From Heterocephalus glaber (Eukaryota > Chordata > Mammalia > Rodentia > Bathyergidae): a stretch of DNA of 64,000 bases. The stretch spans positions 45,767,124 to 45,831,123 of the forward strand of contig NW_004624732.1 in NCBI RefSeq assembly GCF_000247695.1, read 5' to 3'. The notes under the pieces are model-generated. The model worked only from the letters and a program-made list of their open reading frames with translations. It ran no database searches and was not told the DNA's origin. This document shows, in pieces, positions 36,930 through 48,660 of this stretch. A program made the translations under genes and the position numbers. Within the stretch, counting starts at the first letter, position 1, and every line of letters starts with the position of its first letter.

Positions 36930-39900
36930 ATAGTCTAATTTTTGTAAGTCCGTGTTGTTCAAAATAGAATTCTTGGAAGCCTGCAAAAATTAAACACAGA
37001 GAGACAAATATCTCTAAATTAGGGAAAGTAGTTAAAGAAAAATTTAAAGAAGTTAGAGAAGAGTCTCAAACTTTACTCAGTTCCCCCAAGTTGACCACTG
37101 ATATGGCTACAAGCATTTTGGTGGCCAATGTAAAAGGAATGCAGTGAGTGTTGGTTAGGAGAAACACAGCTGCAACCATTAGGCAGAGGGGAAATTTGCC
37201 TATGACTGCTAGAGGTGACCATATGACACAGCTGACAGGAAAACAGCACTCAGTTTCATATCAACCATTGGAGAATTCCATCAATCCATCAACGTAGGTG
37301 GGCAGAATGTGTATTAAACTAAGTCTACCGGGACTTAGCACAGCTTTTCAAAGGACAAAGCTAATACTGAAACAAATTTCAGAATATCAAAAGAATATTC
37401 CTATATTTTTCATAATGATGTATGTTTGTAGATTGCTTATCTATAGTCTGTATACTTCCATATCACTTATCTACAAGGCTTTTTGATAATCAGTGAATTT
37501 GAAATGATTTTCTCTGATTGTTCAATGTGTGCTGCCTGAGATGTCTTACATACAGAGGACTATGCCTTCAAAATATGACTGGTGTGGCTAAAAATTCACA
37601 TGGTCCTAAGGCCATTCCACACTTTTAGATGTAGTATAAACAGCTTAATCATAATTTTTTTCTGAAGAAGTAATTATCAAACAATGAATAATAGATGTTT
37701 TAGGATTCTACCCTAAGATACAGTAACAATGATTTTAGCATGGAAAATGGTTAAAGTACCACTGGTATACCAAATCAAGTCTGAGAAAGTTTACAGAGTA
37801 TGTCTAACTTGGAGCAATGCAACTCCTTGTTATATTTTCAACTAGTTGTAAAATGGAACCCTACAATATTAACTAAAATGCTTTTCAGGTTTATTAACTA
37901 AATGTTGAGAAATGTCAACCAAAAATAATGGCTTATGCTCAGGAATAGTTAATCTGTAGCCCTTTTTGTCAGCCATAATTAGATAGTGGGGTCAGTTGAT
38001 ATAGCCATTTAAGAAATATATTCATTTATTAAAATGGTTCCAAGCTAAAATCATTCCAGATTGTCCCCTTTGAGCATTCCACTCAGAGGCCTATCACAGC
38101 TTTGTCTTCATAATAATCATTAAGTCAGTTCAAATACTAGTCATGGGAATTGTTACTTGACATTTATTTATTTTGCAATTCATCTCAAACTCATTTTACT
38201 AGGGGAAAAATGCACTGAGGAAGTCAATCTGCTGTCTCAGCACTTATTTGTTTACAGAAAATTTCAGTGTAGGTGACCCTGTTCTGGTCGGAAACTTTGT
38301 GATTAAAGTTCTTTCTGCCTCAGTGAAGAGCACATGTACGTTTTGTTTTTCTTTTCAGCTATCACTGGACTTTTAAGGGAAACAAGTTAAAGTTAACGGG
38401 CACTTATTAAAGGGCCGGACAAGGGACACATTTAGATTTTTTGAATACCTAGTGATTTTAAGGTAGAAATTGATTATGATCAGATAACTTTTCATTTGAT
38501 ATGCTGACATGGCACATTTGTTCCAAATAAAATGAACCAAGATTTGAGGAATTGTAAACAGAGCTTAAATACTGGATAAGAGCAATTCTTATCTTAGTAT
38601 TACACATAAAATACATTGAAGTGGGTATGTATATGTGAAATCATACTATGGTCTTGTGTACTCCTTTGTTTTTTAAATATATAAACTAGAACACTACATA
38701 TCTGTATGCACACATGTGTATTCTTTTGCTGGGGGGGAAACCCAATATTTTCTAATTTTGATGGCTTCTCCAAAATTGCACTATTCTCTCCTTGTAACTG
38801 TGTTCCTCCAATCCTATGGAACTGAACTTCCATCACATGTAATCAATGTTAGGGGATTAAAAAATACCTAAAGAAAAATTCTATCATCAGAGATTACCTT
38901 CTTTTCAAAGCAAAAGTATGTCAATAATTATCATTTTACTTTGTTTAATTTTGAAAAAGGTCTCTAGAAAATATCCTGTTCAGAGGTAAATATGAAAATT
39001 CTTTCATTATTCTACTCCTTAAACTTATTTAGATTTAGTGATTTTAATTCTTTCATAGTGATTTCTGATGTGTGGGTTTGGGTATACTTCAAAGACTTTG
39101 AAACAAAAAATCAAGAAATAAATAGGAAATTGCTATGGTCTATGAAGTCATTAAGAGTATGAGCATATGAATGACCAAACTGTGCATTCAAACGGAATTA
39201 AAGAGTGAATAGAAGGTTATTAAAATAATGTAACATTAGTTCATTTGAAACACAGAAACAGGTTAACTCAAAAATATGTTTGATTTCTGAATGTTTTACT
39301 TTTCAGCATTTTTGGCCCATTATAGGAATGCACTGATATTTTTCTGGTGAGAATGTACAAGATTACAATATAAGTTTCCTATTGAGCTTGATTAGCTACA
39401 ATTTAGAGAAATTTTGTTTGATTTTCACAGGCTTACTCTAAATTTTATCATTTGTCCATATTTAAGTATTAAGGCATTTTATATTATTTTATAAATTCCT
39501 ATTTCTGACATTTCTTTAAAAAATATGGCCCACTCTCAAACAGGAGCAAGGTCCCATCTTTTTAGGGTTGTATTCTTGCTGCTCAGAGTAGCTGAGCTTT
39601 GTGTTGGGCCCTGAGTTGTCAGGGTCCATTTCCTGAGCTTATCATACATTCTTGTCTACTGCCAGAGTTTGGTTTGTGCCTCCTAGAATGGCTTGTGATT
39701 CAAGTGATACTTACTCCTTCTAGTGAAGGATAGTCAATTCCTTCCTGATAACTTTCCCACCCACTGTCAAATGATAATAATATAGTGTGTAATGGAAAAC
39801 AAGCAGAAGTGGTAATCTGGTCACCATCTCTCCCATACACTTCAAGTGCATCTTCTCTATGTTTGATACTCCATCTTGAAGTATCAAAAAATCTTCATGT

Positions 39901-41299
39901 CTTTCTTAACTCAAGTTCACATAATCTTTAAGAGATATCCTTTCCTGATTGGCAACAGCATCTCAGTTTGTGCAAACCTTCAGGCTACTGTACAGATGGT
40001 GTTATTTAGCAATGGTCAAATTGCCAGTTACAAACCACTAAAAAATGCAAAGTTTGTCATAAAAACTCTGACAGTCACTGGACTATCATGTCTTTGTTGG
40101 GCACTGTTTTAAGATATGTATTTAAAGGAAAAATGTTCCCAGTTAACTACAGATCCCAGAATACCTTCTGGAACATTCTGTGTCTATTGATCGTAAGCTG
40201 GCAAAGTCACTGTGCTTCCTCTGGCAGAACTCAGTGGTGAGGGAAAACTGCACTATACCTAGTAACAAACTTTAAATTATGAAAAACACTAGAGTACAGT
40301 TTCATCAGTATTTGCATTCTCTTAGCACAAGATAGATCTAAAATAGAATTTTAGCCAGAGGATCTTACTAAACTAAGAAGATTGCCTATTATTATATGCA
40401 GTTGTTTCAAGCAGTAGGGCCTGATGGCACTTTTCATAAACAATAGAGAATAAATCCAAACAAGCTAAAAAATGTTTATTGCAAAATACTGTAGTTCATG
40501 AAAAATTACATCTGCATGGACTGTATATTTGCATGCAATTTATGGTGCAGTTTCTCTTCATTAACCACATCTCAGAGAATGTTCTTATTCTTGAACATGT
40601 ACTTGCATATTATTAACATGCTCTTAAAATAACCATATAGAAAGTTTCAGGATTAAAATAAAAGGTTAACTGTAAGATATAAGGTACTTTCACTGTGTAT
40701 GTGTATATGCAATTTCATAGAAATTCAGCTTTTAATTAAAGTGAACTAGACCTTACCTAGGCCAGCTAGATTAATAAGTATCTCATTCTACTTAACTATT
40801 CTCCTTAATAAAAGCAGATGGAATCCATTTTGTGAGGAAAAAATATAGTACTACCATCATTGCTTCTTTTATATGGCTAAACACATATAATTATTCTATA
40901 GCATTTTTCATAAAAAGGAACAGTGACTAAAAGGCAATTATAACATTTTAAATGTATAGGAAATTTTCTTCCATAATTCTACATTATAGATATCTATTTT
41001 GTGGGATATGTGATTGGTTTTATTTCTTCCATTTATATGTATTAACATTTCTTTTGTAGCTTGAGATTCCTAAAGAAAAAAAAAGCTTCATCATCTGTAC
41101 TTAAAAATGCATATAGCATTTTATGCCCATGGAGAAGCTAAAAACAAAAAACTATAAGTAAACCATTCTCTGACAATTCCAATATTATGTCATCCATGGC
41201 TCTCTTATTACTCACACCCAGATGCTTGACAGCATTTCTTGGAAGTTAGTAGAAAAAGATAGAGTGTAGTCTGTAATTACTTAAATGTACAATTTCCTT
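36930..41299. other. Long repeat-poor intergenic stretch
   Basis: No gene, RNA gene or confident repeat recognised. Open frames of 60-80 codons (37298, 38600 minus, 39876) carry no domain I can identify. Confidence 0.5.
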
Positions 41300-41515
41300 G
41301 CATTGTATCATAGAAAGTACAGAACTGGTTTTGAAACTAGCTGATAGCTCCTAAACTGTGTGATACAAGGCAAGTCAGATAATCAGCCTGAGCTTCAGCT
41401 GTCTTTTCTGAAAAATAGCAATAGGAAATATCTACTTGATAGAATCATTGATAGTGTTCAAGGAACTGAAGCAAAGTACCTATTAGAATTTCCAGAACAC
41501 AGTAAGCACTGAAAG
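41300..41515 (+). mobile_element. MIR SINE
   Basis: Follows the MIR plan: 'aactagctgatagctcctaa' then 'ctgtgtgatacaaggcaagt', 'gcctgagcttcagctgtctt', 'ctgaaaaatagcaatagg' and 'ccagaacacagtaagcactg'. Ancient, mammal-wide. Confidence 0.75.
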
Positions 41516-42342
41516 AGGCAAAAAGTCTTATTGTTATTTATGTCATTATTATTTACTTTTATTTACTATCCTAATGTAAAGTGATATCTAAATGTGTTGT
41601 AAATTACTTCAGATTTACGAAAATGTTGTTTTTTAATAATAAATTTGAAATTCTTCACTTTTTCAACTGTCAATCATTATTTATAAGTAGCATATGGTAG
41701 CATAGGCTAACTCTCTCTTACTGAGAAAACCTCTGGCTTCTTTAGTGTCCCCTAAACTGCCCTTCATGGTCCAAGTGCTTTCAGGTCTACAGGCTTCTCT
41801 TTTGTGAAGTGGTTGCTTGGTTTTGTCACTCTACTACATTCCTAGCCACTCTTCAAGTTTTATGGCAACTTTCTGATGCAACAAGATAGAAATAATCTCT
41901 CAGAACTTCTCTATTGCAGTAACATTGAACTCATCTATGCCTCTTCTAGATAACTGTTTACTTGATTATAATTTACTTGTGTTGCACCATTATGTTTTGC
42001 TGGCAGTAATGAACTTTTTCAAGATGCTAAAAGAAGTAAACCCCTTTAAAAATTACACCACATGAAAATATCAGGAAAGTTCTATTAACTAAATGAAAGG
42101 TGATGAAACAGTGTCGAAAGTTAGTATAAACCAACTTTTAGGGAAGGAGAGCTGTATTTGGTGGTGCTATTTCTTAATCTTCCGTTTGTATATCAGAGCT
42201 CCCCCAATCCTTTGCTGGTCACCCTGTCCTAATCTGTGTCCCACAGTAGCTCCAGGCTGAGGTGTGGCTCTGTTTTTTTCTCATCATGGATGCTTGCAAT
42301 CTTATCCAAACCTACCTAGCCCCAGGTAAATCAGGCATTGAC
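41516..42342. other. Unassigned intergenic sequence
   Basis: No gene or clear repeat recognised. The 42150-42340 part is slightly richer in G+C than its surroundings. Confidence 0.45.
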
Positions 42343-42357
42343 AAAAACGCAATTCCA

Positions 42358-42440
42358 GGGTCTGGCATTTAGCTCAGTGGTGCCTTGCCTGGGTGCCTGC
42401 CTTGCAAGCAAAGGCCCTGAGTTCAATACCTAGTAAAAAA
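42358..42440 (+). mobile_element. ID-like tRNA-derived SINE, plus strand
   Basis: The only plus-strand ID-like copy. Its tRNA-like body runs from 'ggtctggcatttagctcagt' (A-box-like) through 'tgagttcaatacc' (B-box-like) to a short A tail. Target duplication 'aaaaacgcaattcca' (42343-42357) and 'aaaattgcaattcca' (42438-42452), 13 of 15. The 'tggtgccttgcctgggtgcc' stretch carries a small internal insertion relative to sister copies. Confidence 0.88.
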
Positions 42441-42452
42441 ATTGCAATTCCA

Positions 42453-43630
42453 TCAATCTAAACATTAAATTAATAATTGTAGTAGAAAAAATTAAGTTGA
42501 AAAAATACCATCTGATAATCAACTTTTTTTCGTATTTATTGACAGTCTGAAAAACACATACTTCATGTGTTTCACAGGTTCTGAAATTTTAGCCAGTGCT
42601 GCTTAATATTTTCTTGCCAGTACCTATTTATTCATTCATTCATTGATTCATGGATTCATTTGCTCTGAAAATGCCACAGAAATGCAGATAAAAATTTGAA
42701 GAAAATCTGTCACCATGTTCTCATCAGATTCTAGTGTTTGAATTTTATTTTTGGTGGTGGGATTCAAAGTTATAAATCAGAATGATTTCAAAAGAGTTAA
42801 ACATAATTCCTCTACACTTTCCATATGTAAGATAAATTCAAATGAAATTTGAAATGTAAGACCATATATGTCTTCTTGAATGTGATGAGTCCTGTACCAT
42901 ATTCATGTGTTCTTAGGCAAAAATGAAATTTTAGAAGGTTTGAAATAATAGTTGTAAACTCATGAATGCAGTCTAAATTTTTTACGTTTCTGTCTCCTCT
43001 GATTGATTAATGGACTAAACCAAAGAAATCTCATTGATCTTTTCTTTAAAGTAAGATCATCTGATATATTTCTCAATATATTTTCATCTGAGTTCTCATG
43101 TACCGGCCTAAGCATAACAGAAACCCAAGGGCTCTTAACCTTTTTAACTCTCTTTTGCCTCACAAAGCCCTTAGGCTTCAGAAGAGCATTGTTCTCACTC
43201 AGTGGAATTATAAATACCCAGACCATTTGTTTTTCAGCATTGTAGTATGCACCATAATATAGAATCAGAAACTAAAAATCCTCTCGTTTCATTTGCAAGC
43301 TAGAGCTGCTATCTTTGAGGCCCATTCCTAACCCCAAAATTATAAAACTGAAGTCAAAGTAGGGCAACCCAATGAAATACCACAGCAACTTCATTTTAGA
43401 AACGTTTGGTTTCTTTTCTTAATCTTCTTGCAGTCTTTCTTTCTCTTCCTTTTTTCCCCTTACACTGCTGAGTGCTTTAATTTTTATTTCAGTCAGTAGT
43501 TTAAAAACTTTAGCTTCTAATAACTGGAAAAAATGGTTATTTAAAGATAACTGCAACTTGCTTAACGTGCCAGGCTATCATATGCTCAGTGCTTTGAAGC
43601 TGCAAATTAATGACGAGCAGGAACAGTGAG
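42453..43630. other. Unassigned unique sequence
   Basis: No gene or clear repeat recognised. (TTCA)n-like run at about 42628-42660. Confidence 0.5.
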
Positions 43631-44110
43631 TATCTTTCAGAGGAAACTGACCTCTTTCTCATGCCACATCGCTAATGTCATCTGTCTACTGCATCTCATT
43701 ATGTGAATTTCACGGAGTTAAAAAAAAAAAGTATCTTAAGGCTGTGCACAAATAAAAAGGACCTTCTAGTATTAAGCACTTTGAAAATTTTTGATCTTTC
43801 AAAATACCTTTCTTAGATACTGCTTCCCCCTTTTGTGCATGGCACACTGCTTATGTCATCTATTCTCTGTGACTAATTATGTTAATTTTGTGCCATAAAA
43901 GTAACTGAAGGCTGTTAAGGAATAAAAGCTTTTGAGTGGCCTTATTTCATAAACACCCCTTTTGAACAAGGCACATTTAGTCATATTTGCAGTAACAGAA
44001 AGAGTCTTGTGCTAAAAATACAACAAAGGCTCTTGAATATGGCCATTTATTCCCACTTTATTAGGTAATTTATGAAAAAGTATGAAGGAAAGCCTTTTTG
44101 TTACTATAAT
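43631..44110. repeat. Degenerate tandem array, three units of about 170-180 bases
   Basis: Units A (43631-43790) and B (43793-43950) share the same succession of words: 'atctttca', 'catg-cacac', 'atgtcatct', 'attatgt-aattt', 'gta-ct-aaggctgt' and 'aataaaa'. A third, weaker unit C (43951-44110) repeats 'cccttttgaacaaggcac', 'taggtaatttatg' and 'gtatgaaggaaagcc'. By eye A and B are roughly 70% identical in the core. It is not a transposable element that I recognise. TAATTA-type and TGTCATC-type words recur between units, which is compatible with a regulatory element, but function is inference. Confidence 0.55.
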
Positions 44111-44566
44111 TTGCATAAAGCTGGTGCCCCATTAATGAGATAACTTCCTGCCTTTTGTGTACCACCAGCTGGAAATAGAAATGGAGGAACTTTTCTGTAG
44201 TCCAATTACTTAACCTGCTGAGTTCAGAGTTGGAAAGTAAACAGGATTCCTACTTGTCAAAGAACTTTATTTTGGTTCAGCTAACCTGATTTTTAAAAAT
44301 AAAAGTAACTCGAATAAGGATGAAAGCCAAATGTTAAAACTAACTAAAGTTCAGCAAAGATTTATGTTAGAATATATATCCTCTTCTGGTGAATATTTCT
44401 CATTTAATACTCATTTGTTCCCAGTAGAATGCAGTGGTAATATACTTCTACATGCATTGTAACAAATGTTTACAATTTAATCATCTATTCAAGCATACAG
44501 ATCATCTATGTGAACATACGAATATTAAAAAAGGAAAAACTTAAACAAATTCTAGATATAGTTTTT

Positions 44567-44624
44567 TGTCTTGTTTTGTTTTGTTTTGTTTTCTTTTTTG
44601 GTACCAGGGATTGAACTCAGGTCC
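44567..44624 (-). mobile_element. ID-like SINE, 5'-truncated, minus strand
   Basis: A (TTTTG)n tail and only the 3' half of the tRNA-like body ('gtaccagggattgaactcag'). Target duplication 'ttctagatatagttttt' (44550-44566) and 'ttctagatttagttttt' (44625-44641), one mismatch in 17. Confidence 0.88.
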
Positions 44625-44641
44625 TTCTAGATTTAGTTTTT

Positions 44642-47600
44642 AAAGCACAATTATTCAATAAAGTTATTAACAATATCTCATAGCAATCATAATCGCTTTA
44701 TGGTACTGAAAAATACATTGGTAATATAAGTGACAGTAAATATTAGGTGCAAAATATATATTAAATAGTGTATAATTTTACTACAAAGAATAGAAATTTT
44801 ATACATAATGTAAAACATGGAAGAATAAAATAGGAGCAGAAGAAGAGGGATGATTTTGAATTTATAATTTGTATATGAATATGTGCATATGGAGGCGCAT
44901 GCACATACAATGCTAGAGAGAGCTTTGTGGAACCCCCCAACCTGAGTCTATAGAAAGAAAAATTCTTTGTTGAAATCTGACTGTGTGATTTTACCTAACC
45001 TTTGAAAATATTAATTTAGTCAAATGAAACTATTATATTTCTCTTTAGGAAGAACTATGGATTAGCTCCAAATGACCCATTATGAAGGTCATTAATTGGA
45101 AAATAAGGCAAGAGGAAGGATAGAGGGACAAAAACCACCGTCATTGAATATTGTTAGGAAAATAAATTAGAGAAGTAAATGGTCAGTCCCATGGTCTCAT
45201 CATCCCTAAAAATATGGCATCAAACACTTTGAAATTACATTAAGAAATTATCTTACCATTGGGCTGAAATTCCATTTTTCTATATACCCCCTTAAAGCAT
45301 CTTGGGTAAATTGTATTTACTGAAATAATAGAAAGGGCTGCAGAAGCCTTGGGCCTTGAAAACTATCACCATTCCAATATGGTTGCATTTTGTCAGCCAC
45401 TGTTCTTGCAGTGGGAAACTTTTAAGATTAAGCATTATCATGTTGTTATTCTACTTATAAATTTATTTTCTAGATGATCTCTCTATAGTTTGCTGCAAAA
45501 GCTAGCTTACAGTGTCTTATGTTATTTTCACTCTTTAGGATTCTTCTTGTATTTTAAACCCTGAAGGGGAACTTATTAGGCATATTTGGTTCAGCTCTTC
45601 CATTACACAAGGGCAGCATTTCCCAAGCATAGTAACTCAAAAATGGTTTGTCCTTGATGTGTATACTTTCTATACTTTCTTAAATACCAAAGAAAACAAT
45701 TTTTTCAACTTCTGTGTCTGAAATGCTTTCCTTGGGAATTCTTTTTCTTCTCAGTTGGTTTTCTTCTATGTAAACGAATTATAAATAGACAAGTAAAATG
45801 AAGTCTAGTCCTTCTATCAATGAACTTTGCTTTGGATTTTTAATACATATTTATGGTAGAGAGCACAGATTATTAAATGATTCTGTAAAACATCCCAAAA
45901 TTCCATATAGTAGTCTTCAAAAGTCATTAAGTAATTGGTTGGACTGTGTATTTCTTCGTTTGTTTTCTTCTTACTATTACCTGCAGAAAGAAATGTATCT
46001 CTTTAATGGGTCATAGTTCCTCATTTGTTTGCAACTAAACTTGTGACAAAATGTGTTATTTAGGTTTTCATAGACATTAGTCATTTGAACTACCAGGAAA
46101 CAGAGGAAAAAACTACTACAATGAGTAATCCTGTGTGAAAAGAAAAAAAAAACAAACTCTCACACAAACTTAAAGTGAGTGAGCAAAGCAGCCAAGATAA
46201 CAAAGCAAACTCATAACCATAGTATTTTAATTATTTTGCATTCCCAACATTTTGGATTTTAACAACTCTATCAAAATCTTCTGTATTTTAATTCTATTTG
46301 TATTCTGACTCAACAAACATAGACATGAAAATTACTTCAACGTCCTGATTTTGAAAATCAAATTGAAAATTTTATATAAGTTAATAATATACATGATTGA
46401 GTTAGAATATTAACTAAGTAACCATTTTGAGATGTATTATAAAATGGGTCCATTTTGTTATCAATCTATAGGGTGAATTCCTTAAAAAATAGACAGGTCT
46501 TTCTCTTGCTACTCTTCTAAATTTTGTACAATGTTTCCTAAAATAGCTGAAGAGAAGATATCACTCAACATTAAGTTACCACACAGTTAAAACTAGGTAA
46601 AAGTATTAGAGAGGCAGCAGGGAGAAGTTTGAAATCACAAATATTTTCTACATTCCTACTGGTAACTCTGAGACCTTTTTTTAACTCTGTTCTTTTTTTC
46701 TCCCTCCTTGTCTGTTACAAGTTATGATGTGTGGATGAAGGCTTTTTCCCATGCAGTAATGACTGTATACTGAGATTTCAAGGGGCTGTTCATGACAATC
46801 CCATTTTCTGTGTAATTTCATGGTTGTCTTCTTGAATGAAGATATTGGCTGCTCTGAAGCAGGGGGTCAGCCGCTCTTGCTCCCTTTCAGTATTGTTCCG
46901 GAGTATGTTTCCTTTCAGCTGATGAAAAGTAATTCATCATTTACACCCCTGAATTCTGCCAGCATTTTTTGAACAACTTTTCTTTCCCTGTGGTACCTTA
47001 GGCCCATGAAAGAGATAAATAGGTTCAATACAACACTAGGCCCCAGATCCTGGGAGCAGGTTAGGCCTCGAAGGCCCCAAGCTGCCCCTTTCTCATGATA
47101 GAGTTTGTCACCTTTCTACCTCAAGAAGTCAAATCCTGTCGACTCAGCCATCTTTCAGGCTCTCTGAAGTGGCTTTGGCACCCACTGGGGCATGTGAGCT
47201 TAAAATTGATTTTTTTTAAGATCTGTCAAGTTCCCTTAAGGGACAAAGTTGACAGCCAGCAGGCCTCAACTATCACAAAGCATTCAATGTGTAAAAGACA
47301 CCTAAGGAACTTCCTTTGAGGGGCCAAAGGGCTTCAGACTTTGTGACACATTGAGAGGGTGTTGTTGCTAAGAAATTGGCTTTTGGCAATAGGATTTTTC
47401 CCGCAACTGTGCCACTTTGGGAAGTACTTTAAGCTATCTCTCTACTTATGGCAAAAGACAACATCGCCTATTATAAAAACAAGATACCAAGAAAAAGTTG
47501 TTAAATGGACTCATTACATGGTTCTTCAGGCCCTAAATGCTTTATGCAGGTAAGGAATTAGTTAACTCTAGTACTTGCGTTAGTTTTCAAAAGAATAAAG

Positions 47601-48534
47601 CATTAGATAATCCAAATGATGTCTGGTGTTTGTTTTAAAATCAAAGATATCAACTCTAGGAATTTGGATATTATTTTAATAACAATGGACAAATACACTG
47701 TTCCTTATCAACTTAGTAAAGGGTGTCTTGCTTAATATCACAGTAGCAGTACTGACAATGCACTAGTTTTCTTCCTGTTTGTTGAGAAGTAATGCCAGGG
47801 CAGTTATGACCATTTGCTCTTGACCTACATCTGTGAGATCAAAAAACTGCTAATCTGGTCTTTTATTTAGTGACATGTTCTTATTTTATATGTTCTTTTA
47901 GAAGTAAAAATGATAGACTCAGAATTATCCAGTTTGATTTAAAAGCAAGGAAGTGTTCTATTATTTCTGATATTGATTTTTAAACGGTGTCAGTAGGGCA
48001 AGTAAGTTTTTGTTCTAAATGAAGAAAACAACTCAGCCTCTTCTAGCATCGGAGGTGTAACTACCTTTTCTAGCCAAACCATTTGTGAAGAGCAAGCACA
48101 GTTAGAAAACTAGTGATTTCTCAAAAGAAATCAGGAAGCAGATTTTCAAACTGAATTCTAAGCGGTGTGATTTGAAGGCCATGACACTTCAAGAATGATA
48201 TAAATCGTGCATGTGTCTCTCTCCTGAAGGTGGATTTTCCCAACTGGTACCTGAAAGGCCACTTGTAAAAGCAGGTATATGTCTGATCTGAAAGGACTTG
48301 ATGGCATAAATATCATGTTAAGAGGTCTTGTTTTCATGGGCTATTGTCAAATACAACTGATTGTTTTGTGTCCATACAACTACAGTTATCTGTCACTTGT
48401 CATCAAGAGTTGCCATAACTTTTGAAGGAATTTCTGCACATGACTTGTCCAAAGACCGTATCAGTGATCTATATACTGGGAAGCAGCACAAGGAGAGAAG
48501 AATGTCGATTCTGGGGACAGGGATGACCAAGCTT
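44642..48534. other. Repeat-poor stretch with a possible conserved noncoding block at 46.7-47.6 kb
   Basis: No gene that I can support. 46700-47560 is unusually free of repeats, richer in G+C than the surroundings and has few A/T runs. Its open frames at 47095-47319 and 47359-47553 have no recognisable domain; the second ends beside a strong donor-like 'caggtaag' at 47547-47554. I see no matching upstream acceptor and gene signal, so no exon is called. Confidence 0.4.
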
Positions 48535-48660
48535 CAAATTTCAACTAGCCTAAGTTGTGTGTTGTCTTCACAAATATTGGAAAACTTCTCTAAGATACAG
48601 CTTCTTTGTACATCAAACGAGGACAAAAGTACCTGACAATTAAATGAGATTATTTATGGA
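48535..48660 (+). mobile_element. MIR SINE 3' part
   Basis: 'cttcaaatttcaactagcc', 'gttgtgtgttgtcttcacaa', 'aacttctctaagatacagct', 'gtacatcaaacgaggacaaa' and 'aattaaatgagattattt' track the MIR core and 3' end. The plus-strand frame at 48361-48636 overlaps it and is not a gene. Confidence 0.6.

Noticed and set aside
42358..42440. Possible tRNA gene
   Set aside because: A-box and B-box-like words are present, but the body does not fold as a complete cloverleaf by eye, it has an A tail and a target duplication, so it is a SINE.
47359..47553. Possible exon ending at a donor-like caggtaag
   Set aside because: No identifiable protein similarity and no paired acceptor; a single donor match is common by chance.
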